This document shows positions 6,845 through 15,939 of a DNA stretch of 64,000 bases, piece after piece. The notes under the pieces are model-generated. The model did not search any database, had not been told where the DNA came from, and was given only the letters and a program-made list of their open reading frames with translations. The position numbers and the translations under genes are program-made. The stretch is taken from positions 1 to 64,000 of the forward strand of contig NZ_SODU01000001.1 of assembly GCF_004366075.1 (NCBI RefSeq), given 5' to 3'. The DNA is from Kribbella pratensis. GTDB lineage: Bacteria > Actinomycetota > Actinomycetes > Propionibacteriales > Kribbellaceae. The number at the start of each line of letters is the position of its first letter. Positions within the stretch are counted from its first letter, which is position 1.

Positions 6845-9800
6845 ATGAGGCACGGAACCAGACTGCTAGCGGTGCTAGGCGCCGCAGCGCTCGTGGTCAC
6901 CGCAGTGATCTCCGCCCCGGCCGCACCCGCGGCCGCCCCGCCCGCCGACCCGTTCGTGGTGAACGTCGAGAACCTCCCGAGCGGTCGCGGAGTCGGCGGT
7001 GCCATGGATCTGACGTCGTACGGCGACCTGGACTGGGTCCACGTCATCGGTACGGGGATCGATCGCAAGGCCGGCGTACCGCAGGCGATCACGGTCGACG
7101 ATCTGAATCCCGACGGCGGCCGCACCACGCTCGACGACAGCCCGATCTCGTTCGGGTGGTCGGACGGACCGGCCACGGGGGTCGCAGGGGCCTCGGGGAT
7201 CACCACCGGAGGTGTGTTCAACTACGACACGACGACCGTGGGCGACACGACGGCCCACGATGCCGGTTATCGGATCACGGTCCCGGCCGCGGACTCGCCA
7301 CGACGCCTGGTGTTCGTGGGTGGGATCTGGCAGGCCACCGGAGCCGTCACTGTCGCGGCGGTTGACGGCAGCGGTACGGCGTACACCACGCAGATCAACG
7401 CGAGTGGTACGGCGGCCGCCAAGCGCTACACCGTGACGATCCGCCCGGGCGAGGGCGTCGTCGTGACGGGCAGATTCGCGAGCAAACTCCAGGCGGCCGG
7501 CAACCTCTCCCTATCGGCTGCGGCGCTCTCGACGGTGTCGCCCGGTCTGACGACGACTGCGGCACCGGTCGCGATGAACCTGACGGCCGAGGGTGTGGAC
7601 GATTGGATGCACCTGGACGGATCGACGCTCAACCGTCGCGCCGGCGTACCGGATTCGACGCCGCGGCTCGCGGTCGCGAACCGGCAGGGGGGCGGCGCGA
7701 TCGGCGCGCAGAACGACAACCCGGTGAGCTATTCGTGGACGAACGGTACGCCGACCGCGTCTCAGCCGGGCACCCGTCACGGCGGGATCTTCTTCGCCGA
7801 CGGCGCGAACACCGACGTCGACCTCACCGATCCGTACGGGTACGACCTCACGGTCCCGGCGGCAGCGGATCGTCGTACGCTGCGCTTCGTTTCCGGCGTA
7901 TGGCGTGCCTCGGCGAAGATCTCGGTCTACGTCAACGGAACGCTGGCCTTCGTGAACACGGATCTGGTCAGCATCGATCCGTCGGTCACCAGGCTCTTCG
8001 AGCTGAACCTCGGGCCCGGTGACTCCGCCCGGATCAGCGCGCAGCTGACCCGCAAGACGCATGCCTCAGGCAACGTCACGTTGGCGGGAGTAGCGTTGGC
8101 GAGCAGCTACCGGCAGCTGATCCAGAACACCCTCGACGAGGCAGCGTCGGCCGACGTGTACGCCGCCAGCGCGTCCGCGCAACGTCAACTGGACAACGAG
8201 ATCACTTCCGCGACGGCGACACTCGCGGATGGCGGCGCGCAGCAGGACGAGCTGCGACTGGCGTACACCTTCCTCAAGGCCGCCTTCGACGAGGCGCTGT
8301 CGTCTGCGGCAAACGCGCAGTACACCTCCGTGACCAACCCGGGGCTGACGTCGTCGTTCGGTTGGGAGGGCGATCTGAACGCGCCGATCGCGTTCATCGA
8401 CGGCAGTTACCGACTGCGCAGTCGGGGCGACGCGATGATCACCTTCGGGGTGCCGAACGTCCCGGGCAAGATCAAGTGGTCGAACGCCGAAGGGTACCTG
8501 CCGGCGTTCGTCAGCGAGTACGCGAAGGACGGGCTCGCAATCAAGATCGAAAGCTTCGCAGACCTGGTCGTTGTCGGCGGCAACCGGTTCGAGGTCGCGT
8601 ACTCGCGGATGACGGTCACCAACACCACGTCCGCACCGGCCCGGCTACCGCGGGTGTCGAACCTGCTGACGCCCCTGAACCATGCAGACACCACCGTCGG
8701 CGCCGGGCAGACCGTCGTACGCGACTATGCGGTGGCTGCCGATCGGTTCGGTGGCACGTACGACTGGCCGACCGCGGTCCAGTTGCAACAGCTCGGCGGG
8801 TTCGACCAGCACTACGGTCACATGCGCCAGTACTGGAACGACCGACTGTCGGCGATCGCGAACATCACCGACCTGCCGGACAAGCGGCTGATCAACGCCT
8901 ACAAGGCCGGGTACATCTACACGCTGATCATCCGTGACGACATCAACGGCGCGAAGGAACTGCACGTCGGCGAGAACGGGTACGACGAGATGTTCGACCA
9001 CGACACGATCGGTATCGTGTCGACGCTGCTGACGATCGGCGATTTCACCTACGCGCGCGACTATCTGTCGACGCTGCCGGCGCAGCTGCAGTACGACGAC
9101 GCGAAGTGGAAGTACAGCTGGCCGTACGCCCTGTACCTGCAGCGCACCGGCGACAAGGACTTCATCCGCAGCCGGTTCGAGACGATCAAGAAGAACACCC
9201 ACACGATCGAGACCGACCGGATCGACGGCGGCACCGGGATCATCAAGCAGACCGACGCGATCGACTCCCACGGGTACTGGACGATCGACAACTGGTCCGC
9301 GCTGACCGGGCTCACGACGTACCGCTATCTCGCCTCGGCACTCGGGGAGACCGCGGAGGCCGCGTGGGCGAAGGCGGAGTACGACGACCTGCTGAAGGTC
9401 GCGACCGCCCGTATCGATCAGACGATGAAGCAGTACGGCCTGGACTACATCCCGATCTCGATGGTCGAACCGAACGAGACCGGTCCGCGCAAGGATCCGC
9501 GGGACGCGAACTGGGCCTCGATGTTCCTGTTCGGGCGATGGGCCTGGGACGGGTACCTGTTCGGCGCCGCGCAGAGCGGGACGATGTTCGACAAGATCGA
9601 CGACACGTACACGCACGGGTTCGAACGGCGCAAGGACATCTCGGACTCGATCTACAACTTCGGCGGGTACCCGCACGGGTACTTCTCGAGCGCGTACAAC
9701 GCCGGCTACGGGAGCGCCGCGCTGCGGGGCGAGGAGTACCGCGATCTGGGGATCAAGTCGTACCAGTACATGATCGACAAGACGATGAGCGGACCGTTCG

Positions 9801-10261
9801 GCTGGTGGGAGGGCGTCGACTACCCGAGCGCCGACTCGCCGTGGGACATCGACCACGCGCGCGGCGGTGGCGGGTCGAACCAGCACATGTGGGGCCAGTC
9901 GACCGCGACGAAGGTCCTGTTCGACTCGCTGATCGCGGAGAAGTCCGACGGCACGGTGATCATCGGGCGCGGCGTCCCGAACGAGTGGATCCGCACTCGG
10001 CAGAAGATCGGTCTCAACAGCTACCCGGTCACGAACGGCGGCCGCCTCGGCTACCAGCTCACCACGGCGGGCAAGACCGTGACCCTCCAACTCACCGGCA
10101 ACACGGCAACCCCCACCGGCTACAGCCTCGAACTCCCGGCGCTACGCAACAACATCGCGTACGTCGCAGCAAAGGGCGCAACCATCAACCAGTCCGCCGG
10201 CACCATCCACCTACCCCGCGGCACCACCCACGCAACAGTAGTCCTGCGCCACACCATGTGA
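6845..10261 (+). CDS. Large secreted six-hairpin-glycosidase-like protein
   Basis: 1138 aa. A signal peptide (basic MRHGTR, hydrophobic LLAVLGAAALVVTAVISAP, Ala-rich cleavage region) indicates export. Residues ~38-230 and ~235-420 are two diverged copies of one beta-rich domain; compare DLDWVHVIGTGIDRKAGVP with VDDWMHLDGSTLNRRAGVP. After a helical linker, residues ~500-1060 resemble an (alpha/alpha)6-barrel glycosidase, with acidic and aromatic motifs such as HVGENGYDEMFDHDTIGI, IDNWSALTGLTTYRYLA and GWWEGVDYPSADSPWDID. A short beta domain closes the protein. The fold call rests on motif character, and I cannot name a GH family or substrate. It is cotranscribed with the LacI regulator upstream. 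Confidence 0.65.
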   Translation: MRHGTRLLAVLGAAALVVTAVISAPAAPAAAPPADPFVVNVENLPSGRGVGGAMDLTSYGDLDWVHVIGTGIDRKAGVPQAITVDDLNPDGGRTTLDDSPISFGWSDGPATGVAGASGITTGGVFNYDTTTVGDTTAHDAGYRITVPAADSPRRLVFVGGIWQATGAVTVAAVDGSGTAYTTQINASGTAAAKRYTVTIRPGEGVVVTGRFASKLQAAGNLSLSAAALSTVSPGLTTTAAPVAMNLTAEGVDDWMHLDGSTLNRRAGVPDSTPRLAVANRQGGGAIGAQNDNPVSYSWTNGTPTASQPGTRHGGIFFADGANTDVDLTDPYGYDLTVPAAADRRTLRFVSGVWRASAKISVYVNGTLAFVNTDLVSIDPSVTRLFELNLGPGDSARISAQLTRKTHASGNVTLAGVALASSYRQLIQNTLDEAASADVYAASASAQRQLDNEITSATATLADGGAQQDELRLAYTFLKAAFDEALSSAANAQYTSVTNPGLTSSFGWEGDLNAPIAFIDGSYRLRSRGDAMITFGVPNVPGKIKWSNAEGYLPAFVSEYAKDGLAIKIESFADLVVVGGNRFEVAYSRMTVTNTTSAPARLPRVSNLLTPLNHADTTVGAGQTVVRDYAVAADRFGGTYDWPTAVQLQQLGGFDQHYGHMRQYWNDRLSAIANITDLPDKRLINAYKAGYIYTLIIRDDINGAKELHVGENGYDEMFDHDTIGIVSTLLTIGDFTYARDYLSTLPAQLQYDDAKWKYSWPYALYLQRTGDKDFIRSRFETIKKNTHTIETDRIDGGTGIIKQTDAIDSHGYWTIDNWSALTGLTTYRYLASALGETAEAAWAKAEYDDLLKVATARIDQTMKQYGLDYIPISMVEPNETGPRKDPRDANWASMFLFGRWAWDGYLFGAAQSGTMFDKIDDTYTHGFERRKDISDSIYNFGGYPHGYFSSAYNAGYGSAALRGEEYRDLGIKSYQYMIDKTMSGPFGWWEGVDYPSADSPWDIDHARGGGGSNQHMWGQSTATKVLFDSLIAEKSDGTVIIGRGVPNEWIRTRQKIGLNSYPVTNGGRLGYQLTTAGKTVTLQLTGNTATPTGYSLELPALRNNIAYVAAKGATINQSAGTIHLPRGTTHATVVLRHTM

Positions 10262-10352
10262 GGCACCGGCCGCGGCACCCGCGTCCGGACTGGCGGAGCC
10301 ATGCAGGGGCCGGTAGGTTCGCGCGGGTTGATAGCCGGGCGGGAGGAGCGTT

Positions 10353-10991
10353 GTGGCCAGGAAGCGGAAGCGCCGCGGTGGAGCACCGGGGCGGGCGGGT
10401 CGCACGGCGCCGGGGCAGGCGGGAGGTACGCCGGCGGTTGCCGCAACACGTCGTACGTCGGCTCCGGTGCCGTGGGCGGTGTTCTGGTTGGCAGTGATCA
10501 TGTTCGCGAGCATCGGCCTGCCGGAGGACTGGATTCTTCTGTGGAGCAAGGACGACGGGCCGCAGGCTGCGCAGTCGGCGGTGCTGATTGGCGGGTTCGT
10601 CGCGACGACTGTGCTCCTGCATGCGATCGTGGTTCTGCAGCTTGCGGCGCGTTCGGGAGCCGACGATGTGGTGCGGTCGGCGAAGGACACGTACCAGATC
10701 GCACTCGCTCGTACCGGCATCGGCGTACTGGTCGGAACGACGATGGTGTTCCTGCAGTTCAACGGCGCGCCGGACGGGATCAAGGTCACCAGTGTCCTCA
10801 GCGATGCCGCGACGGTCGGCGGGATCGTCGGGCTGATTGCGTGTGTGCCGCACAACGTGTGGGTCACCTTCACCACGCTGCGTCGCATGCGCGCGGAACG
10901 TCTACCGCATTGGTTCAAGGTCCAGATGACCTTGGCCGTCATCGACACCTATCTGCTGTACCGCCTCCTACTCCTGATCACGACGATCTGA
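10353..10991 (+). CDS. Predicted four-span membrane protein
   Basis: 212 aa, GTG start with GGGAGGAG nearby. A basic Arg/Lys/Gly-rich N-terminal ~40 residues precede four hydrophobic segments: VPWAVFWLAVIMFASIGL, SAVLIGGFVATTVLLHAIVV, ALARTGIGVLVGTTMVFL and a C-terminal VIDTYLLYRLLLLITTI. There is no recognised enzymatic motif. Its 3' end overlaps that of the convergent glycosidase-like gene by 14 bases. Family unknown. Confidence 0.65.
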   Translation: MARKRKRRGGAPGRAGRTAPGQAGGTPAVAATRRTSAPVPWAVFWLAVIMFASIGLPEDWILLWSKDDGPQAAQSAVLIGGFVATTVLLHAIVVLQLAARSGADDVVRSAKDTYQIALARTGIGVLVGTTMVFLQFNGAPDGIKVTSVLSDAATVGGIVGLIACVPHNVWVTFTTLRRMRAERLPHWFKVQMTLAVIDTYLLYRLLLLITTI

Positions 10992-13074
10992 AGGTGAGCT
11001 CGATGTGGGTTCCGGTGGGGACGCCGGGGTGGCGGAGCCATGCGATGCCGGTGTCTGCGTCGTAGTGAAGGTCGGCGCCTTCGACGGACGTCGGCTCGGA
11101 AGGCACGCGTAGAGCTGTCGTGACCTGCACGCCGTGCGGTGCCTCGCAGGAGAAGCGGATTCTGGTCTGATCTTGCTGCCAGTCCACGACCCGGCCGGCC
11201 GACGCCAGCAGCGGCTCCTCGTCGTAGGTGAGGTCGCGAAGCCAAGTCAACTCACCTGGACCCATCGAACGATGCCGGACGATGCCCAGCCGCGGATCGA
11301 GCAGATCGAGATAGGTGCCCTCGACAACATGCGAACCGCCACTCTCCTCGAGCACAGCGCCGACGAGATACGGACCACGCTGCACCGACAACCAGTTGGT
11401 CGACTCCCAGGAGCGACCGATCAGCTCCCGGATCGCGGCGACCAGCTCGGAGGCGCGCTCAGATGATTCGGTGAAGTCGGCCGGACGAGACGGAAGGAAC
11501 CGCACCCGACCCTGACCGACCGCCTGTACGCCGTCGTGCTTGCGATCGGCCCCAAGAGCTTCGGCCAGATGGTCCGCGCAGGTGTCGTACCGGCCGGTCC
11601 ACCAGGAGCGGATCTCGTGGTACGGGTCCGCGTCGTCGCCGACGTACAGCAGGCTCCCGCCGCGACTGACCCACCCGGCCAGGGCGTAATGGATGCCCGG
11701 GGCAAGAGGTTTCTGGAACTCGTAGCTGAGGACGAGTACGTCGACGTCGTCCAGCGCATCGGGAGTGTCGATCACGTTCTCGAGTTGAACCGGACAAACC
11801 CGCTGCCCGTCGTACAACGGCGGCAGCGCCAAGCCGTAGAAGTCGGAGAAATGCAGCTGCTCGCGGCCCTCCAGCGCGAGCGCGTCCTGCAGGCCGTCGT
11901 AGTGTCCACTCTCCCCACCGGGCGACCAGCGCTGGAACATGGCGGTGTCCGAGAGCGCGATCCCGATCCGGGGGCCTTCGTGAGCCCACCGCACGTCGGG
12001 TTGGTCGAGGTCGCGCAGGCTGTTCATCGCGATCAGATAGCTGGTCGCGGTGTCCGGCGGAATGAGCTCCCGTTCGGTGGATCCGTCGCGCAGGTACGGG
12101 CGGTTGAAGATCCGGTTCGGCCACGGCGCCACCTCGTACCGCGCGACGCCCGGGTGCAGCAGCGACGCGATGAGGGTGCGCTGCCAGTTGGCCAGGTAGT
12201 CCTCCCAGGTGCGGTCCGGGTGGTCCTCGATCGGGTCGTGCAGGAACCACATCCGCCGGTCCGTGCCGCGGGTGAGGTCCTGCGCGATGCCGTACTCCAG
12301 GTACGCCGTCTCGAACGTGCGCTCGGCGACCTTCCCGGCGTAGACGTTCGGCGTCCGGGACGTTCCGGTCCACACCTGCGCGATCGCGCCGTCGATCGAC
12401 GGCAGTGTCCGCAGACGTGATTCGGGGCTGATGATCTGCCACTGCGTGTAGTTCAGGAGGCTGTGCGTCGGCACGTAGAAGCGCACCTGCCGACCCTGCT
12501 GCAGAGCCTCGTCGCGTAGCACCGAGGTGACGCGGTCGAGGCTGCGGGAGAGCAGGTGCTGCTTGAGCTGCCCGGAGCGGAAGTGCGCCTCGGGAGTGCT
12601 GTGCGGAGGCTGCCACGGCTCCTTGAAGAACGCTTGCCACTCGCGCTTGAACGACTCTGAGTAGCCGGCACGCGCCCAGAACTCCGGCTCCTCGAGATGG
12701 ATGCCTTCGACGCCGAGCCCGATGATCGGGCGGAGCTTCTGCACCAGGTACTCGGTGAAGTTGAACGTCGGGACCATGTACGGGATGTCGGTGCTCTCAC
12801 CGTGCAGGATCGGCGCCCCGTCGCCCGCCGTCTGCGCGTCGTCCCAGTGCCCGGAGCCGTCCCATCGTCCGTCGAGATAGTCCTGGTAGGTACCCCAGGA
12901 GATCCCGGTCATCAGGTGCACGCGATACCCGGCTTCACGCCAGCGCGCGATCCGCTGCGGTGTCGTGTCGTTGAGCCCGTAGACCATCACGAAGTCGGTG
13001 CGGAGGTCGATGGATTCGTCGTACGGCGCCTGCTCCTGAAAGCCCGTCAGCTCGCCGTCCTTACCGGTGCTCAT
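10978..13074 (-). CDS. TIM-barrel glycoside-hydrolase-like protein with GATase-like domain
   Basis: 698 aa, no signal peptide, so probably cytoplasmic. The N-terminal ~380 residues look like a TIM barrel (DFVMVYGLNDTTPQRIARW, GYRVHLMTGISWGTYQDYLD). VEGIHLEEPEFWARAGY supplies a candidate catalytic Glu pair. Residues ~450-560 resemble the beta-galactosidase trimerisation / class I amidotransferase-like fold (DVDVLVLSYEF, LAGWVSRGGSLLYVGDDAD). A beta domain ends the protein, as in GH42-type enzymes. No substrate can be assigned. Its ATG overlaps the stop of the upstream alpha/beta hydrolase (ATGA), so the two are translated together. The same run begins with ligA. Confidence 0.65.
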   Translation of the reverse strand: MSTGKDGELTGFQEQAPYDESIDLRTDFVMVYGLNDTTPQRIARWREAGYRVHLMTGISWGTYQDYLDGRWDGSGHWDDAQTAGDGAPILHGESTDIPYMVPTFNFTEYLVQKLRPIIGLGVEGIHLEEPEFWARAGYSESFKREWQAFFKEPWQPPHSTPEAHFRSGQLKQHLLSRSLDRVTSVLRDEALQQGRQVRFYVPTHSLLNYTQWQIISPESRLRTLPSIDGAIAQVWTGTSRTPNVYAGKVAERTFETAYLEYGIAQDLTRGTDRRMWFLHDPIEDHPDRTWEDYLANWQRTLIASLLHPGVARYEVAPWPNRIFNRPYLRDGSTERELIPPDTATSYLIAMNSLRDLDQPDVRWAHEGPRIGIALSDTAMFQRWSPGGESGHYDGLQDALALEGREQLHFSDFYGLALPPLYDGQRVCPVQLENVIDTPDALDDVDVLVLSYEFQKPLAPGIHYALAGWVSRGGSLLYVGDDADPYHEIRSWWTGRYDTCADHLAEALGADRKHDGVQAVGQGRVRFLPSRPADFTESSERASELVAAIRELIGRSWESTNWLSVQRGPYLVGAVLEESGGSHVVEGTYLDLLDPRLGIVRHRSMGPGELTWLRDLTYDEEPLLASAGRVVDWQQDQTRIRFSCEAPHGVQVTTALRVPSEPTSVEGADLHYDADTGIAWLRHPGVPTGTHIELTFRSS

Positions 13075-13901
13075 CCGATGACCTCCGCGAGCCAGTCGAG
13101 TCCCGGCTCGGCGTGCTCGACGATCGTGAAGTGACTCGCGCCTTCGCGCACCCGCAGCGTCGCGGTCGGGCAGTGCGCGGCGAGCCAGCGGCCGTGGTCC
13201 GCCGGGATGATGCGGTCTGCCGTACCGTGCAACAGCAGGACCGGCGCTGTGATCGCTTCGACCCCGCAACCCCACGGACGGGTGTAGGACGCGTCGTCGT
13301 CGATCTGCCCGTACGGACCGGCGTCGAGCCCCGGACCGGCGACCTTCCCCAGCCATCCCCATGAACCGTCGAACATCGCCAGGTCGTCGGCCGTGAATCC
13401 CGCGTCGTAGTCGAACCCCGAGTTGTGCAGCGCCTCGCGCACGTCGGCCCCGGCGGCCGCGGTGCCCAGCGCCGCGATCGAGGACGGCAGCATCCCGTCG
13501 AACCAGCCCAGACCCTCGACGCCGTACGGCGCGATCGCCGCCAGCGTGACCACCGCGCGGACGCGGGCGCCCAACGCAGCCGCGGTACCGAGTGCGAAGG
13601 TCCCGCCACCTGAGTAACCCGCGACCGCGAACTGGTCGATCTCGAGCGAGTCTGCGACCGCAGCCGCGTCGGCGGCGACGGAGGCGACCGGTCGGCCCCG
13701 CCGGACCGTGGAACCGCCGTACCCCGGCCGATCGAACGACACCCAGCGCAGCCCCAACCGGTCGGCCGCGGCGAACAGCGGCTCCGGCGGCGCGCCGACG
13801 TTCGGCGTGCCGTGGTTCCACATCACTGGGAAGCCGTCGCCGCCGGTGTCGTAGCTGTGCAGAATGCGCCCGTCGGCCAGGTGCAGGTCACGTTCGATCA
13901 T
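13071..13901 (-). CDS. Alpha/beta hydrolase
   Basis: 276 aa alpha/beta-fold hydrolase. Oxyanion-loop region WNHGTPN, nucleophile elbow AGYSGGGTF (Ser), acid in LLLHGTADRIIP and catalytic His in EGASHFTIVEH are all visible, so the triad looks intact. Substrate unknown. It starts inside the ligA stop (TGATG, one shared base) and ends in an ATGA overlap with the glycosidase-like gene. This is unusual company for a DNA ligase, and coupling to ligA may simply secure constitutive expression. Confidence 0.85.
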   Translation of the reverse strand: MIERDLHLADGRILHSYDTGGDGFPVMWNHGTPNVGAPPEPLFAAADRLGLRWVSFDRPGYGGSTVRRGRPVASVAADAAAVADSLEIDQFAVAGYSGGGTFALGTAAALGARVRAVVTLAAIAPYGVEGLGWFDGMLPSSIAALGTAAAGADVREALHNSGFDYDAGFTADDLAMFDGSWGWLGKVAGPGLDAGPYGQIDDDASYTRPWGCGVEAITAPVLLLHGTADRIIPADHGRWLAAHCPTATLRVREGASHFTIVEHAEPGLDWLAEVIG

Positions 13902-15889
13902 CAGCCGAGAAGTTCGGAGGCTCGGAGTTGCTGCCAGATCTCGGACTGGTCGACGACAGCGACGCCGAGCTTCTCGGCCTTGGTCAGTTTGGACGCGCCG
14001 ACGTCGGCCCCGGTGATGAGCAGGTCCGTGCTGGCCGAGACCGACGAGGCGATGGTCGCTCCGGCCTTCTCGCAGAGGCGCTGGAAGGCCGGCCTCGCGA
14101 CCTTCTCTCCGGAGCGCGGATCGCTGATGGAGCCGGTGACGACGACTGTCTTCCCGGCCAGCGGTGCGCCGGCCGCCACGACCGGCGGGAGATCTTCCTC
14201 GCGTACGTCGAGTGAGACGCCGGCGGCCCGGAGGCGCTCGAGCTCGGGCCGGAGGCGGGTCAGGTGCTCGATCAGCGAGGCGGCGACCTTCGGGCCGATG
14301 TCCTCGACGGCGACCAGACCGTCCTCGCCCGCGTCGGCGACTGCTTCCAGCGAGGTGAAGCCGGCCCGGCACAACCTGGCCGCAGTCCCTTCGGACGCCA
14401 TCGGGATCGCGAGGCCGATCAGTGCGCGGCGCAGACCGACCTGCCGGCTCGCGTCGATCGAGTCGATCATCCTGGCAGCTGAGACCTCTCCGATGCGGTC
14501 GAACTCGAGCAGTCGCTCGGTCGTCAGCTTGTAGAAGTCCGAGGGGTTCTCCAGGATCCCGGCCTCGGCCAGGCGCTCGATCCAGACTCCGCCGATCGCG
14601 TCGATATCGGCCGCGGCGCGGGACGCCCAGTGGATCAGCCGCCGCACGGTCTGGGCCGGGCACGCGACGTTGGTGCAGAACAGTTCGCGGCTGTTGCCCT
14701 GCTCGGTCAGGGGTTGCTCGCACGACGGGCACTTGCTCGGCGGCACGATGTCGCGTTCCTGTCCGGTGCGCTTGGACGCATCAAGTACGCCGGCCACGAA
14801 CGGGATCACGTCACCCGCCCGGCGGACCAGGACCGTGTCGCCGATCTTGATGCCGCGGGCCTTGATCACCTCCTGGTTCGCGAGGGTCGCGCGAGTGACC
14901 GTCGTACCGCCGACGAACACGGGCTCGAGCCAGGCGACCGGGGCGATCTTGCCGGTCTTGCCGACGTCCCACACCACGTCGGCGAGCACCGTGGTCTTCT
15001 CCTCGGCGGCGAACTTGAACGCCAGCGCACCACGCGGCGAGCTCGACCGCGTGCCGGCGGCAGCGAAAGCGTCGCGATCGGCGAGCCGCAGTACGGCGCC
15101 GTCGAGGTCGTAATCCAGGTCGTTGCGTTGCTGCTCGATCGTCGAGATCACCGCCTGCGCCGCGGCGGCGTCGTCGCAGTGCCGCATGTCGGCGACCGTG
15201 AACCCCATCGTCTGCAGCGCGCGCTCGAGATCCGCCTCGGCCTGGTCGCTGAGCAGATCGAATGCCAGGAACTGCAGGCGCCGCTCGGCGACCGTCGCGG
15301 GATCCTTGGCCCGCAGCGTCCCGGCCGCGGCGTTGCGCGGGTTGATCAGCGGCTTGTCCGGGTGGGCGGCGTTGTAGGCGGCGAACGTGGAACGCAACAT
15401 GACGGCCTCACCGCGGACCTCGACCCGGTCCGGTACGTCGAGACGGTCGGGGACGCCGTCCGCAAGGGCACGCACGAGCGGCGTCACGTCGTCGCCGGTC
15501 GTCCCGTCACCACGGGTGATCGCCCGGGCGAGGCGACCGTTCTCGTAGACGAGAGCCAAGGACAGACCGTCCAGCTTGGGCATGACGACCACCGATTGGC
15601 CGGGGAAGCGGCCGAAGAAGGCCTCGACCTGCTCCGGGCGGGTCGCCTTCTCCAGCGACAGCATCGGTCGCGAGTGCCGGATCGGCGCGTGCAGGATCGC
15701 CGGCGCGCCGACCTGCTCCAGCGGGTTCGGGTCGGGCGCGAGCTCCGGGTTGGCCTCGACGAGCGTCCGCAGCTCGTCCTCGATCGCGTCGTACTCCGCG
15801 TCGGCGACCGTCGGTGTGCCGCGGTAGTAGGCGTCACGCAGTACGACGATGCGATCGGCAAGTTCCTGGATGCGCTCCCCAATGTCCAC
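13901..15889 (-). CDS. ligA: NAD-dependent DNA ligase LigA
   Basis: 662 aa. Order of domains: Ia region (DAYYRGTPTVADAEYDAIED), adenylation domain with active-site KLDG in VVVMPKLDGLSLALVYENG (near residue 110), OB fold, a four-cysteine zinc finger (CPSCEQPL ... CTNVACPAQ), helix-hairpin-helix repeats and a C-terminal BRCT domain (LAGKTVVVTGSISDP to the end). It seals nicks using NAD+. It differs from the textbook LigA consensus around the active site (KLDGLSL rather than KIDGLAL) and is slightly short, so it could be a second, specialised LigA copy. GTG start, with no convincing ribosome site. First gene of a three-gene overlapping run. Confidence 0.93.
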   Translation of the reverse strand: MDIGERIQELADRIVVLRDAYYRGTPTVADAEYDAIEDELRTLVEANPELAPDPNPLEQVGAPAILHAPIRHSRPMLSLEKATRPEQVEAFFGRFPGQSVVVMPKLDGLSLALVYENGRLARAITRGDGTTGDDVTPLVRALADGVPDRLDVPDRVEVRGEAVMLRSTFAAYNAAHPDKPLINPRNAAAGTLRAKDPATVAERRLQFLAFDLLSDQAEADLERALQTMGFTVADMRHCDDAAAAQAVISTIEQQRNDLDYDLDGAVLRLADRDAFAAAGTRSSSPRGALAFKFAAEEKTTVLADVVWDVGKTGKIAPVAWLEPVFVGGTTVTRATLANQEVIKARGIKIGDTVLVRRAGDVIPFVAGVLDASKRTGQERDIVPPSKCPSCEQPLTEQGNSRELFCTNVACPAQTVRRLIHWASRAAADIDAIGGVWIERLAEAGILENPSDFYKLTTERLLEFDRIGEVSAARMIDSIDASRQVGLRRALIGLAIPMASEGTAARLCRAGFTSLEAVADAGEDGLVAVEDIGPKVAASLIEHLTRLRPELERLRAAGVSLDVREEDLPPVVAAGAPLAGKTVVVTGSISDPRSGEKVARPAFQRLCEKAGATIASSVSASTDLLITGADVGASKLTKAEKLGVAVVDQSEIWQQLRASELLG

Positions 15890-15939
15890 GCCAGGACACT
15901 ACCCAAGCACTCCGACAATCCGCGCGATCTCCTTGCCGG

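Noticed and set aside
8645..10090. Long minus-strand open frame opposite the large glycosidase-like gene
   Set aside because: Val/Arg/Asp-rich mirror of a high-GC coding strand; the plus-strand protein has clear signal peptide and domain structure.
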